DNA from: Psilocybe azurescens
Lineage: Eukaryota; Basidiomycota; Agaricomycetes; Agaricales; Agrocybaceae
Assembly (NCBI GenBank): GCA_023853785.1
Contig: JAJIRX010000811.1
Span: 1 to 64,000, forward strand
Direction of reading: 5' to 3'
Length of the DNA stretch: 64,000 nucleotides
Shown: positions 10,985 through 22,657 of the stretch, in pieces
Layout of the letters: each line of letters begins with the position of its first letter
Position numbering within the stretch: position 1 is the stretch's first letter
Notes under the pieces: generated by a model
What the model was told of the DNA's origin: nothing
Databases searched by the model: none
The model's input: the letters and a program-made list of their open reading frames with translations, nothing else
Position numbers and translations under genes: made by a program

Positions 10985-12160
10985 AGATTGAATCATTTTC
11001 ATCCCAGGCATGTGGATCAGTTTCAGATCGAATTCGGATAGAAATAATGACCATCGAGCTTGCCGTCTGTTCAGATTTCTTGGGCTTCTGAAATAGGTCA
11101 GGTTTTTGTGATCAGAATGAATAATCGTTGTATGTTTGGATCCTTGAATGTAATGTCTCCATTCCTGTAATGCTCGTACAATTGCCAGGAGTTCCCGATC
11201 ATAGATTTCGTAGTTCCTTTCCGTCAGCGGGAGAAGGTTTTTGAAATGAATGCGCATGGGTGTCTTTTGCCGTTACCATCGAGTTGAGTCAGAACAGCTC
11301 CAGATGCATATTTAGAGGCGTCGCGATTCGATTTGAAATGGTTTGCTTGGGTCTGGCATAGAGAGAACTGGTTCTTCCGTGAATTGTTGTTTTAGTTCGT
11401 TGAATGCTCGTTGAGCTGCGTCCGTCCATTCGAATTTCTTGTCCTTCTTTAAGAGATCGTTCAGGGGTTGTGCCACTGTAGAGAATTTCCTGATGAATTT
11501 TTGGTAGAAATTTCCAAATCCCAGGAATCCCTGACTTGCTTTACTGTAGCAGGTGCAGGCCAGTCTCGGATTCCTTTAAGTTTCGATTGGTCCATGGAGA
11601 TTTTCCCTTCTTCGATTATCATTCCCAGGTATTCGACTTTTCGTTGTCTGAAGACACATTTTTCTGGTTTGAGGTATAGGTCGTTATCCTTTAGCCTTTG
11701 CAGGACAATTTGTTCATATCTTGCCAAATCTTCTTGATTTTTGGCAAAGATTAGGATGTCGTCCATATAGATGATCACAAACCCTTCAGAGATTTTGCCT
11801 TCGAACAGCGAATCCATCATGGATTGAAAAGTGGCCAGGGAATTGCATAATCCGAAGAACATAACTGTGGGTTCAAAGAGTCCTCAATTCGTTTTGAAGG
11901 CGGCTTTCCGTTGATCTTCCTTTCGAATGCGAACATTGTTATACCCTTGTCTGACATCCAATTTGGTAAAGAATTTTGCTCCTTTGAGTTTGTCCAGTAG
12001 ATCGGGGATCTGTTGCAAAGGGTAGGCATTCTTTACTGTCCATTCGTTCAGGTATCGATAGTCTTGACAAGGTCGCAGTTTTCCGTCTTTCTTGGCTACA
12101 AAGAAAAAAAGGCGATGTGATGTCCGATTCTGATTTGACAATATATCCCTTGTCCAGCAT
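10985..12160 (-). pseudogene. E2 reverse transcriptase and RNase H, frameshifted
   Basis: RT begins [20 protein letters not shown] and continues [20 protein letters not shown]; here the RQGY motif is intact, unlike E1. The palm YMDDILIFAKN lies in the next frame (about 11745-11775), followed by LYLKPEKCVFRQ and VEYLGMIIEEGK. RNase H has [20 protein letters not shown] and [12 protein letters not shown]. Frame breaks occur near 11880, near 11530 and near 11330. Confidence 0.85.
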
Positions 12161-12286
12161 TTCTTTGAGAAATTTGTCCTGTTCGATTTGTTCTTCCGGG
12201 TGAGGCTATAGACCTTGCATGGTTTCGGTTTGAACCCAGGCTTCAGTTCAATTTTGTGGTCCCAGGGTCTTGAGATAGGAAATCGA

Positions 12287-12998
12287 TCAGCTGCCTTTTG
12301 TCAAAAAGTCTGAGATAGTCATGGAGGTCCGGGGAATAAGTTCTTCCAATGGTTTAGCAGGTGTCCTGTTTTCATGTTCCATTGCCAGAGTTTGTGAAGC
12401 CGTAGTTTTCGCGTTGATCCATGCCTGATCTATTTCTTCGGAGTCTTTTGCTTCGATAAAATCTATTACCAAAGCGTTGAAGTCCTCCAGTGGGGCGTCC
12501 ATGGTGTCCGTGATCGGTTCAGTTTCTTCCAGTTCTTCTTCCATAGTGGTAGAGCGGATGGATTTGGAAACTCTCCATTTAACTCTTCCAGTTTCCCAAT
12601 TGATATCTGGGTTTTGTTTCTGAAGCCAAGGTAGTCCTAGAATAATCTTTTGTCATCCCAGCCCGGGAGACAAACAGAATTTCCTTGTTTGTTCTGTTCC
12701 CAATGGTAAGATTGAGTTCTACAAAGGTAGAGATTGTTCCTTTCTTGTTGAGAGTTCCGTCCACGTTGTACACTGTGAGGCTTCTCTTCAAGGGTTTTTG
12801 TTCGAGTTCTAGCTTCCTAGTGTAGTTTTGGTCGATGAATTTTCCACCAGCTCCAGAGTCAATTAGACCTGAGGTTTTGACGATTTGTGGCTTTCCGTTT
12901 TTCATGGCAGAGAATGAAATCGGTAAATGCATAGATTTATTCTCGAGTGTAGCCATAAATACAGAATAGATGCCTAATCGTGGAGAGACCGACGTCAA
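12287..12998 (-). pseudogene. E2 aspartic protease and linker
   Basis: The frame from 12998 carries the protease motif GLIDSGAGGKFIDQNYTRKL, with the Asp-Ser-Gly intact, then VYNVDGTLNKKGTISTFVEL as in E1. A frameshift near 12650 interrupts the LGxPWL region. The next frame (12544-12287) holds the acidic linker EEELEETEPITDTMDAPLED that precedes RT. Homology to the E1 protease frame is clear throughout. Confidence 0.75.
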
Positions 12999-13189
12999 TT
13001 TGGTTCTCCGTTTTAAAAATCCTCAGTGTTGTTATCCTCCTGGTTTCCCATCGCCAAACTCGCCAGTTCCTCTCTTTCCTCCATGTTCAACTCCCGGATA
13101 TGGGCATGAAGGTCCTTGGGTGTCCATTTTTTCTTCGGCAACTCCCTTCGACATGAACGGGTTGTTGTTTTTCTTCTTCTGAGGGCAAT

Positions 13190-14144
13190 CTACTGCGAGA
13201 TGTCCTGCTTGTTTGCATCTAAAACAAGCCCCTTTTTCATGAGGCTTGCTCGTTCTTCAGTGGTCATGACGTCGATGTCCATTGCAAAGGGTCCTTCTTT
13301 GGCACGGCTCTGGGAATGAATCGCGCGATTTGATTGAGATGGGCCTTTAATCGCCATAGCCAGTCGATAGCTCCTGTCAAAGGTCATGGCTTTGTCATAC
13401 CATTCTTCCGATTTTTGTGGGTTTCTTCTCAGACATGATGATTTTCTGTACTAGCGCCCGGGTTTAGCGCTGTCTTGAACATTTCGATCAAGAGTTTGTT
13501 CGCCCGTGTTGGAGTCGTTAGACATCCCTGCCTCTCCAACCAGTAGTTTGAACTTTGTTACTAGTTGTTCAGCAGTCAGGTTCTTTTGTCGGAAGCATTT
13601 CTAATTTGTCTAATGCATCGATGTCTTCTTCTTCTGGCTTGAATGCCTTCTGGAATTTGTTGATAAATTCCCTGTAAGTTGGTAAGTCGATATCCCCCGT
13701 GTCGAGGTTCAATTTGTTCTGGACGAATTGTTGTTTCCAAATGACCGCGTTCCCTTCTTGCATGTAAGAGAGAATGAACGCGATCCGTTTTGGTTCGGTG
13801 TCGTAGGTGTCCTTGTTGATCTCCATATAGAGGATACATTCTTGAAGGAATTTCTTGCTTTTAAACCGTTCACTGTTGAAGGGTGTAGGTTTGCTAAGAG
13901 AGAGTTCCCTCGTCTTCGGGGCATCGATCATTTGTTGGTCAACCATTTGTGTTTCGTTCAGTTCAGAGATTTCAGAGGTTTCAGAGGGTTCAGAGGCGCC
14001 GGTGAAGTATTCTTCTCCAGACGATAGTCCTGGGGTTCGGGTAGTGGGCTGAACATCTGATGTAGGGCGTTCGTTCACCACTGTTGTCAGTGTCGTAGTT
14101 TGCGGAGAAGGTTCTGCTTTGAGATATCGTGGTGTCTGGTTCAA
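13190..14144 (-). pseudogene. E2 Gag, frameshifted at the zinc knuckle
   Basis: The N-terminal open frame (14144-13569) contains the capsid start with ECILYMEINKDTYDTEPKRI and IAFILSYMQEGNAVIWKQQF, closely parallel to E1. Downstream, MTTEERASLMKKG is followed by a frame break. The CX2CX4HX4C knuckle is therefore readable only by changing frame (about 13230-13190). The Ser/Thr-rich N terminus differs from E1. At least two single-base breaks separate capsid and knuckle. Confidence 0.75.
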
Positions 14145-14188
14145 GCTCCCGATACCGCTTGTGGATGAAGCAGTATGGTAGAGTGAGA

Positions 14189-14352
14189 AGCTAGTTCTTT
14201 TGTTACAATCTCAAGTTAGAATCACGTAGTGTGCGTAATCTAACCACCAATCGTTTACAAGAACAAGTTCAAGTTCAGAGTAGAGCAGGTTAAGCAGGTT
14301 GGATTCTCAAGAACTAGCTAAAGAATACAATGGATCCTTCCTAGTATAAATA
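14189..14352 (-). promoter_or_regulatory. TATA box, predicted start and self-priming site of E2
   Basis: On the minus strand a TATTTATA box (14345-14352) precedes AGCTAGTTCTT (14319-14309) by the usual 25-30 bases. Just inside the LTR edge (14199-14189) is AAGAACTAGCT, the exact complement of those 11 bases. The same arrangement exists in E1 although the intervening LTR sequence has diverged, which argues for a conserved self-priming mechanism like Tf1 rather than tRNA priming. No tRNA-like 3' complement (TGG...) is visible at this edge. Confidence 0.65.
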
Positions 14353-14665
14353 CTATGAACTGTACAGCAAGTTGAAACAAGTTTGAATGTTCATCAGCAG
14401 ATGTATATAAGAATAGAGGAAACAGATCAATTGTTCATCGAAAGATGTATCATAAAAGATGGAAGTGAAAGGAAACAGATCAAACGTTCATCGAAAGATG
14501 TATCATAAAAGATGGATGTGAAAGTCCATCAGAGATATGATGGAGTTTCATAGAATGATAGAGAACAAAGTTCATCAGAGCAGACAATGCTGTATCCATG
14601 ATGTGAAGGATGACAAAAGAAAGGGAAAAAAAGAAAAGGGGAAAAGAAAAAGACTTGTCGTAACA
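14201..14665 (-). repeat. 5' LTR of gypsy element E2
   Basis: It matches the 3' LTR along its whole length, with the same TGTTAC...GTAACA ends, the same 53-base internal duplication, and a shorter purine tail. It abuts remains of an older gypsy element at 14666. Confidence 0.9.
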
Positions 14666-14682
14666 CAAACTCTCTAGAAGTC

Positions 14683-15503
14683 TCAGTGCAACCTGTCTCT
14701 GCAGGAAGGATGACCCTGTGAGGATGTGTGTGAGCAGCGACCTTGCCTCAATTCCAGCCAGCATTGGATGTCCGTATGCCACTTCAACATTGTCATCAAC
14801 AACATTGTGATACATATACCGCTGTACACATGTACTGTCCCAGGAGCTTCATTCAAATATATGCAGGACAACACATCTGCAACTATGTTCTCACTCCTGG
14901 GCACATATACAACTTCAAAATCAAAGGACAAAATCTTTTCAATCCACCGTGCCTGTTGTCCTGACAGGTCTTTCTGATTCAACAGATGAGTGAGACCTTT
15001 GTGATTAGTCACCCACTTAAAGTGTACCCCTTGTAACAGGTCACAATGTTGCAGCATTGTCTTGATGCCAGCGAGCATTTCAATCTCATGTGTTGTGTAG
15101 TTCAGCTTGGCTGAGTAGAAGGCCATTACAGATGCTGTCTTCCAGTCCATGCCTTGGCCCACCAAGCCCAACATTCCTGTAGCACAACCATCCATAACCA
15201 TCTAGACAGTTGGTGCGTGCTTTCATAGCTCAAAGGCACTTGACAATGATTTCTAGTGTGCTCAACCATAGACTTAATGTCTTCAAACACTCTCTGCTCC
15301 ATGAGTGTCCAACAAAATGGCACCATATCACCAGTGAGAGTGGTCAGTACTCTCATTGGAACTCTGATGCCAGGCATATTGTCTGCCAGATACCCAACAG
15401 CACCCAGAAACCCCTTAATAAGTTATGGTTAGTGGGGACTTTCCAGGCAACTACAGAATCAACATTATTCTCATCCATGCAGATCCCTTCATTATTGATT
15501 ATG
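14683..15503 (-). pseudogene. RT end and RNase H of an older gypsy element
   Basis: Minus-strand frames carry HIINNEGICMD, then GFLGAVGYLADNMPG in a shifted frame, then FCWTLMEQRVFEDIKSM. RNase H follows with FYSAKLNYTTHEIEMLAGI, FKWVTNHKGLTHLLNQKDL and YVPRSENIVADVLS. This is the thumb/connection and RNase H of the gypsy family represented at 20004-24730. The sequence picks up at the point in RT where that copy stops, so both pieces are probably one element split by a later insertion. Integrase is absent, cut off at the E2 LTR. Confidence 0.8.
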
Positions 15504-16439
15504 TGTTGAACTACATAGTGTGTGATTTGATATAGAAATCAAAAACCAAAACACAAACCAGAGAGGAATAATCTAGACTAGATAAGATAACTCTCTCTCT
15601 GTTGAGTTAAAGTGAGGCTTGGCTTAGCCACTAGGTTGTGAAGGGGTATGTGGTCTGAGGAGGGCAGGGATGTCTGAAGGAGGATAAATGGATAAGGGAG
15701 TATAAAATGCCCTTGAGTGTTTACTGGGAGGAAGCAACCTGACTTGATTAGGGTAGAACAGTGTGAATGAGGAGTGATGACTGTGGAGGGGCCAAATGAC
15801 TAGATAAATTGTAAGAATGGATACAGAGGCAGGAGTGAGAATGTAGTCTTGATCCTAGAGTGCTTCAATCAAGTCCACAGCTTCTGCAAAGCCAGAAGTA
15901 CCACTGATGGACGCCTTGAATAACTGGAGTAATTGCTGGATTTTGTGCTGAATACTGATAATAGCTTCTTGAGTGCATACTGGAGTGCTGATACTGACTG
16001 CTGATAACTTGAAAAATTTGCTGTGAAGAAAGTTGGGGCTTGTAACTTCCTTGCATTCCAAGCAATACTACTACATGGCTTATATACCAGAGAACATAGA
16101 AAAATATTTAAAAGAGATCAAGTGTCCAAACTATACTAATCATTCTGTAGAACGACACCCAGTAATTCTATCTGCCAATTACATACACTAGAATGAAGGC
16201 TGACGGAGTTTAGGAGTGAAAAATAGAAGAATGAGTAAGTAAGTAACATAGAATGAGTAAGAAGTATAAGCAGGATTATAAAAAGCAAAGTGAGATGAGT
16301 AAGAAAGAAGTGAAGCGGAGTAAGTACAATAAGCAAGAATGACAAAAGGAAGGAAGGATCAATCATATGAAAGTGTCAGACAATAGAAAAGGAGCCAAAA
16401 TAGCAAACAAGTACCATGCTAATGAATAGAACCAGTCTA

Positions 16440-19400
16440 AGATAGGGAGCGTTAGGAACCAGCACCCTTAGGTAAGCGGATTAGTAAGCGCCAAGCCTGG
16501 CAAAATCTCGCATTTGAAAAATTCCAAAAGTTTTGTTCTGCGCGCTTTCGATATATCCACATCTCTACTATTATAGAACATCTTTACTATACTTCTTGTG
16601 GAATTCCTTCTTCAAATCTGCAAGAATACGTGGTGGGAGAGTGTGATGTCCATGGTATTTCCGGTTTGCCCATGCAGCCTCAGGACCTGACAGACCCTGT
16701 GAGTAAGCACTGATAAATCGAGCTGATCTGTTTGCATATCTGATAAGAATGACAGGTTAAACAATAGACATGGGAACGAGACACGAAATGGGCTGACCTT
16801 CTAATCTGGGTGTCTGGCACGTCGTCGAGGCATGCTTTTATGTTTCCTTCCATCTCCTCAATGTCGTTCGTTTTTGGGCTACTGTGATAACAAAACTTTG
16901 CAGCCCCCAATATTGCTCTATGAAGTTGAGCTCGCGAGTGGTACTTTGGGTAAAAGTCACAAATGTGGCCTCGGGAAGTGATGAGCTCTTCCAGGTGAGA
17001 TTTTTGGTTCACAAAATCTGGCTGTGTGAATAGTAACCGTCGGCAGCAGCAATCCTTTTACCAGGTTCACATTTGAAGCCTTCACACTGTGCGTTAAGTC
17101 CCTTTGCCGGCCAGAGACCCCGTTCCTTGATGATTTCTTCTATTCCTTTAAACCATCCAGGCATTGTTGGGTGGTCGTCAGGATAATAAAAATCTTGTGG
17201 GATATTATCATTACTGAACGTTGTTGTTCGCGATTCTTGGTCCGTTTTTGTGGTGTCGCCATGTTGCATGAGGGCCTTTGGGCATTTTCCGTGCAGATAA
17301 TGCATTCTGTGCACGTTTTTGATGACTTGGAGCATTATCGAAGAGGAAGAGACCAGTCGCAAACCTGTTCGTCTTTCCTTCAAAAATGTCAATTGCTTTA
17401 TCAACCTCTATGATTAGGTCATCATTGTCAAAATAACCATCTCGGGCTTTCCCTGCTCGAAGAATAGACGAGCTTCGCTAACAAATTTGTGAGTATTCCA
17501 TTTAAGCTTTTTATTGTTTGTACCCACTCAGTCTCATCTCAAGAAGGCCCCACTCGGACGTCACGAAGGCAGAGACCATGACAGATTGGCCGTCGCCCTT
17601 TTCACTGGTTCTGACTTCTCCAGTGCATGGACCCATTTTGTCTTCCGTCGGTCAGTCTCGTAGAACGTTGATTCATCGTGCGTGACGAGGGATAAGGCGG
17701 AAGCGGCCAATTTGTGGCACTGGAAATCCTTTTGGTTGTGACAAAATCTCCCCATTGTTTCCATATATAACGAAGTGCTTTTCATACTCCTTCCACCTTG
17801 CTACAAATTCCTCTCGGTATTTGACAACATCTTCACGTTCATGGCCATCGATGTACATCCCATTTCGTTTCCGAGTATACTGCCACCGTAGCTTATGCAG
17901 CCATTTTCTAGCTGTGGTGACATGAGGGACACAAGCCTTTGTTCTGAGTCTTGATTGCACTTCTGGAGTCGCAACATAATCGACAATGTCTTGTGCTTGT
18001 ATGTAGCCATTTTTTGCAATTTCAGTAAGATGTAGCTGAATGTCTTGAGCAAAGTCTTCGTCGCTGAGAATCGAGTTATGATATTTACCATACCGGTGGA
18101 GAGGGAGTTTTTTTGTGTGTAGATATCTTCTCAACCAGGTGTGTAAGCTTTGTGCATGATTTATACCTCTCCCTGATGCTTTTGCTGCAATGATAGATGC
18201 ATCGCGCCATGAATAGGAGAGCTCGGGGTCCAGGTAAAGGTTTAATGTCGCAACCATTGATGTAATGCGGCTTCGAAAGAAGACATCCAATTTCTTGTCT
18301 TTACCTTTCACTGTGAGTTCTGCGCATGCACGTCGCAACCTAGGGAAATCTTTGTAACACAGGCCATCCAATAATTGGTCTGAGATTGTCTTGGGGCTGT
18401 CATCTTGTGGGCATCGTCCTTGTCGCAATTCTTTCAGTAATTCTTGAACATTCTCTCGAGCTTCTTGATCTGACAATCTATTAGGATCGGGATTACTACA
18501 CTCTGTGCTTAGGACATGCTATTGAATGAATTGTAAGCTTAATGTATTTTTTTGAATCTTTACACACCTGAGTTGAATCTGCAAATACTCGGTTGACTCG
18601 TTCCTCAATTTCTGGCTCTTCCAGCTCATCTTCTGACTGCTCTACCTCCTCATCTAAATTCTCTAGTGGTTGTGGCGCTTGTGGAACAGGTGGGTCACTT
18701 TTTCCTGCTTTGAGAACCATGAATTGATAAGACTTTGTCCATTTGCTTGCAGTTGATGGCGTTTCAGTGCATAATGTCGAATAGTACATGCTGAATTTCC
18801 AGTGTAGTGTCTCTTTCGTTTAGGTTTTGACTCTGTGGCTTCTTTTTCAGCTTGAATTGCAACAGCCTGTGCTTCTGCAAGGATGGAGTTGAACCGGAAG
18901 AGTTCTGCCTCAGTCCTCAATTCCTTCATCTCATCTTCCTCGCCCTCTTCATCCTCAAATTCTGAGTCTGAATCACCATCTGACTCTTCATCCAGAAAGA
19001 AAAACCCTTCATCCAACAGATCTGATGTCTGTTTCCATGTAGGAGGACAGTATTCCTCATCTTCTGATTCCAGTACATCTTCAATAGTTGGTTTTTTTGC
19101 TCTATTGCATTGTTGGAGGTTCTTTAGGCATGCCTGTGTACCATTTGATTGTCGACCCATGTCTATAGTGGTGGATTTGACATGTTTAGAGTGTTTTTAG
19201 AGTGTTTTAATGGTCTTGTTCGTCACTCCTATCCCTAGGTATAAAGTCACGTGTATTGATTATATAAGCGGCAAAATTTACAGATCACATTTTCAACTTT
19301 TTCTGCCTGTCATTGTCCTGCACGTTTTGAAGTGTTTTGAAGCTTTTTGGTCAAAAATATTTTCTGGTAGAAATTTTGAAGCATGCACTTTGTTTTGAGG

Positions 19401-19552
19401 AAATTTTTCCATAGAATTGTTCTTTAGCCTATACTACACCTTTCTATTGTGTCAGAAATATATTAAGATGATTGTTGTGGAAGCAATTGAGGTCGCCGTT
19501 GAGAGTCATTTCTTGCTTACATAAAGGTGCTGGTTCCTGATGCTCCCTATCT
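16440..19552 (-). mobile_element. 3.1-kb DDE transposon with 39-bp TIRs and TA target duplication
   Basis: Both ends begin AGATAGGGAGC reading inward and stay similar for about 39 bases (…AGGAACCAGCACC…GTAAGC), with a handful of mismatches. Immediately outside lie TA at 16438-16439 and TA at 19553-19554, as expected for the Tc1/mariner-IS630 group. One minus-strand gene with DDE signatures fills the interior. The ends look intact, while the gene has several single-base breaks. Confidence 0.8.
16571..19160 (-). pseudogene. IS630/Tc1-like DDE transposase of a basidiomycete family, two introns, frameshifted
   Basis: The N terminus starts MGRQSNGTQACLKNL and is followed by a long acidic region. 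After a frameshift near 18700 comes an intron (18501-18567, GT-AG) and an uninterrupted 260-residue helical region (DVFFRSRITSMVATLNLYLD, KNGYIQAQDIVDYVA, NGMYIDGHEREDVVKYREEF). The catalytic triad is readable as HDEST (17666-17680), DNAPSHQK (17322-17339) and NFIEQYW (about 16908-16930), each reachable only by changing frame. A second intron is 16740-16797. The gene ends ...KDVL-stop at 16571. Such proteins are usually annotated hypothetical or 'DDE superfamily endonuclease'. Confidence 0.75.
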
Positions 19553-20003
19553 TATTCATGGCACAGCTCAGTCATCCATTACCAAGACTGCTGAGTGAGA
19601 CAAAGATTTGCTGCATATGTGGAATCCAGTTAAGGACCAAATAGTTGTAGATGACTAAATGCTGATGATGATGGTGATATATGATGCTGTGCAGTGCTGT
19701 GCATACTAGGATGGATAGGAATAATGTCCAGGAATAAGCTGTGTATAGCCTTGAGGTTCAAAATAGATAAACGATTGAATCATTGATAGAGAATGTAACT
19801 GATCAAATGGTTGAAGTGGAGATTGAAAGTTGGAATGGAGATTGAAGTGGACTGTGAATGGGCCTTGACATTGAATATTGAGGGATGTGCTTCAGATAAA
19901 AATGCAAAATAATAACCCTGGCTTCTGCATGCAATGGAGAGTCAAGACAGATGCTCTAAGCTTATAGATAAATCTCATATCCAATCAAAATTGGTGTATG
20001 ACA

Positions 20004-20604
20004 GCGTCCCAGCACATGTAGTTCATTCTGCAAGAAGCTAAGCTTACCCTTACTCAGGTATAATTTCTTGTGTTTCAGGATATCGAGCACAATTTTAACA
20101 TGTTTATATGATCTTCCAGTGTGTCAGAATAGATCAAAATATCATCCAAATACATGTCCATGAACTGACCGATGTATGGCCCAAAGAGGTGATTCATCAA
20201 CATCTGGTATGTAGCAGGTGCATTGCAATCCCCTTGTTGGACAACTAAACTTATCATATTACTGTCAGGCATAATTACTGCAGTATGATCAACATGGGCA
20301 GGATCAATCCTAATTTGCTCATAGGCTGACTTGCTGTCTAGGAATGACCAAAACATATGTTTCACCACCCTTCGTAATATTCCTTCAATGTCAGGTAGAG
20401 GGGAAGTCATTTTCTGCATGTTCTTATTATGTTCATGCAAATCAAATTGGTGTGCAGCTCCACAGGTTCATTATTCTTGTGAGGCTTAGGTATTAACAGC
20501 ATAGGTACTGTATTACCCAAAGATGTAATCTTCCAATGACCTGACTTCAAATATGCATTGTGCTTCTCTGCCCATTGAGCCCGAAATGTCTCAGAGCACC
20601 TCAA
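20004..20604 (-). pseudogene. Reverse transcriptase of the older gypsy element (5' two thirds)
   Basis: The first frame has FRAQWAEKHNAYLKSGHWKI and MLLIPKPHKNNEP, then a break. The next frame carries MTSPLPDIEGILRRV, LDSKSAYEQIRIDPAHV, QQGDCNAPATYQMLM and the catalytic MYLDDILIYSDTLEDHI (around 20125-20160). It continues KIVLDILKHKKLYLSKGKL in yet another frame and stops being readable after LHVLG near 20005. The invariant YxDD is present as YLDD. Confidence 0.85.
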
Positions 20605-20746
20605 TGGGCACCATGGGTATGTTTTGTTTTGTTCTCATCTATTAGAGGTATAGTGTGATTTATCACACATAGTGGGGGTAGTTCTGTCTTGCCCACTTCT
20701 TTGCACAGTGGTGCAGTGTAGCAGTGTAGTTCATCTCTGGCCTTAC

Positions 20747-21325
20747 TTACAGCACTTGTATCATTTCATGTATCATAGGCTTGGTCTCCAATCCAGAAGT
20801 CATAGGAAATGCAGTATTGCTACCAATCATGATGCGGGTGGGATTCAGCACAATACACATGGAGTGCTGGTACATGAAAGGAGTACCCAAAATGAGATCA
20901 TAACTACTGATGTTTGCTATGTCAAAGGTGCGCATCACATCTATTCCTTGATATTCAAACTTAACCTCTGTACTCATGTTTATCTTAGAGCACAATCCTT
21001 GTACTGCCAGCTGTAGTGTGATTGGCTCTGCCAATGTGACCTTCTTTACCTTTAGCTGGTCTGCCAATGTAGTGGACATGAAATCACCCAGTAATCCCAA
21101 GTCGATTAGGGCCTGAAATGGCTGACCATTGATCATCACCTTCACAATTACCAGTTTAGGCAAAAGACAGCACATATCTTTCAATGCGGCTGCATTACAT
21201 TGAAGTCTCATGTACAATCTGTGGTCCACTACAACACCATACAATTGTAGGTGCTCTTTTGTTGTTAGAAGAGTGATGTTGTAGTCCACTGGACTGATTA
21301 TTGCTCTAGGTTTGCATTGGAACAA
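20747..21325 (-). pseudogene. Protease of the older gypsy element, active site altered
   Basis: The frame reads MINGQPFQALIDLGLLGDFM and STTLADQLKVKKVTL, then YDLILGTPFMYQHSMCI, a retropepsin fold. The catalytic triplet is Asp-Leu-Gly here; the sister copy at 61.2 kb has Asp-Ser-Gly at the same point, so the serine has been lost. The N-terminal stretch (DYNITLLTTKEHLQLYG) matches the region just before the protease of the sister copy. Confidence 0.8.
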
Positions 21326-22654
21326 TCAATTAACCATGGCTTTGGCCCTTGCCCACAGATTGGGGGTTCTTGCCACATTCTGAAAGGCTTCTTCTGTCAC
21401 ATGTACATATTCAGTGATATTCTCAAATTTATTTATTTGATCATCATACCAGGTTGCAACCTTGAAACCAATGTCTTCTAGGTATGTCTCAGGAAGCATC
21501 ATTACACAGTTATTCAGTGCATCATGTATTTCAATAGTGTGATATGCCATTGTAGAATACTTAATAGTGAAACTATGAGTATAATGCTGACTACCAACTG
21601 CAAGTTCATTCCTCACAAAGTCCTCAATGGGTATTCTGACAAGGCTGTCAGCCACATTGCGCGTCTGCAGCCATTCCATGGCTGTTTCATTGGGGAACAA
21701 CAATTCCTCTTTCCTCACACATTCTTCTGTATACTAGCATCCTAGCAAGAAGAATTGGTGATGCAACTGGTCTTCATGTAGGTAAGACTCCAATCATCTG
21801 TGTCTGTTGTATATTGTGTATTGGTTATGTCTTGCCTTTTCTATGATGAAGCGGGAATTTGCTCCTATTGTGTGATCAATGGTGTCCCCTGGGTATGGTG
21901 TGCAGTTACCCAGGACATGTTTGATGTGATCCACCATTAGCTCTGTGGGGATTACCAATTTGTGGTTGATTGGATCAGACAGGCCAGACCTGTCTTCATT
22001 ATGAGTCATATTGTCTTCACTGTTACAGAAATATGTGCCCAGTTTGCATAGCTTGGTCATCTGCTCAGTGTAGTGCATGTTATAGGTTTGATTTTTATTC
22101 ATGTACTGAGTATACCAAGTGACTAGATTGATATGTATATTTTCTAGCAACCTTCTCTTAATGACTGTTATGAGATTTAAATCCATATCCTCAATGCAAT
22201 ATAATTCAGGATTGGTGTTCATCAGATAAATTGAAAATTGCACATCATCTTCAATTGTCAGATCAATGGTTGGATAATTGGTATGTATCCCACTCCTTAA
22301 TATATGTGTTGATATTTCTGTGATAGGTTGACCAAATGGTAGCCAACTACTTTGAGTATGTTGGAGGCCAAGAGCTTGCACCCTCCACTTTGCATACCAT
22401 CCCCTTAGATCAAACTTGGAATTATTCAAACATCTTTTAGGGATATTTATCCTGAATTTAGTCAGTCTATCCTTGATAAGATAGCTATGGTGCTTAGGAT
22501 TATGGTACATCTCAAATTGTCCACTATGCATTTCATTATATTCATACCAATATTGATCATCTCCAGGGTAGTTATTGATGGTACCCAATTGGTACCTAAT
22601 ATTCATGGCTAACATATCACTGCCACATTCTGGATTGCATAGCCAAGGCTGCAA
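21326..22654 (-). pseudogene. Gag-protease intermediate region with repeated WY module
   Basis: Two frames (22654-21794 and 21718-21326) hold the same unfamiliar region as the plus copy at 59.7-60.9 kb. A unit of about 60-75 residues recurs, with an aromatic/charged start (NYPGDDQYW), an RF/QF-x-I strand, a Tyr-x-I-x-D stretch, LEN/LLEN, and an ending [FVK]-D/N-L-x-x-WY (FDLRGWYAKW, INLVTWYTQY, KVATWYDDQ). I do not recognise a named domain. Conservation in two diverged copies says it was a real part of the element's protein. Confidence 0.6.
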
Positions 22655-22657
22655 GAT

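Larger units (their letters stand above)
8288..14665 (-). mobile_element. Ty3/gypsy chromovirus-like element E2 with both LTRs
   Basis: Two LTRs bracket Gag, protease, RT, RNase H, integrase and chromodomain on the minus strand, the same order as E1. The flanking 5-mers (catag on the left, caaac on the right) do not match, so either the element has recombined or the target duplication has decayed. The LTRs differ at roughly 2% of positions by eye plus short indels. Despite that youth the coding region has several single-base frameshifts. Confidence 0.92.
15504..20003. mobile_element. Solo-LTR-like insertion, itself interrupted by a DDE transposon
   Basis: Removing the DDE transposon (16440-19552 with its TA duplicate) leaves about 1.38 kb that begins TGTTGAAC and ends TGTATGACA and encodes nothing recognisable. 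It separates the two halves of an old gypsy RT at adjacent codons. TG...CA ends and non-coding content suggest a solo LTR. However, flanking 5-mers (ttatg, gcgtc) do not match, so the exact edges and identity are uncertain. Short frames at 15855-16065 look like chance. Confidence 0.45.
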
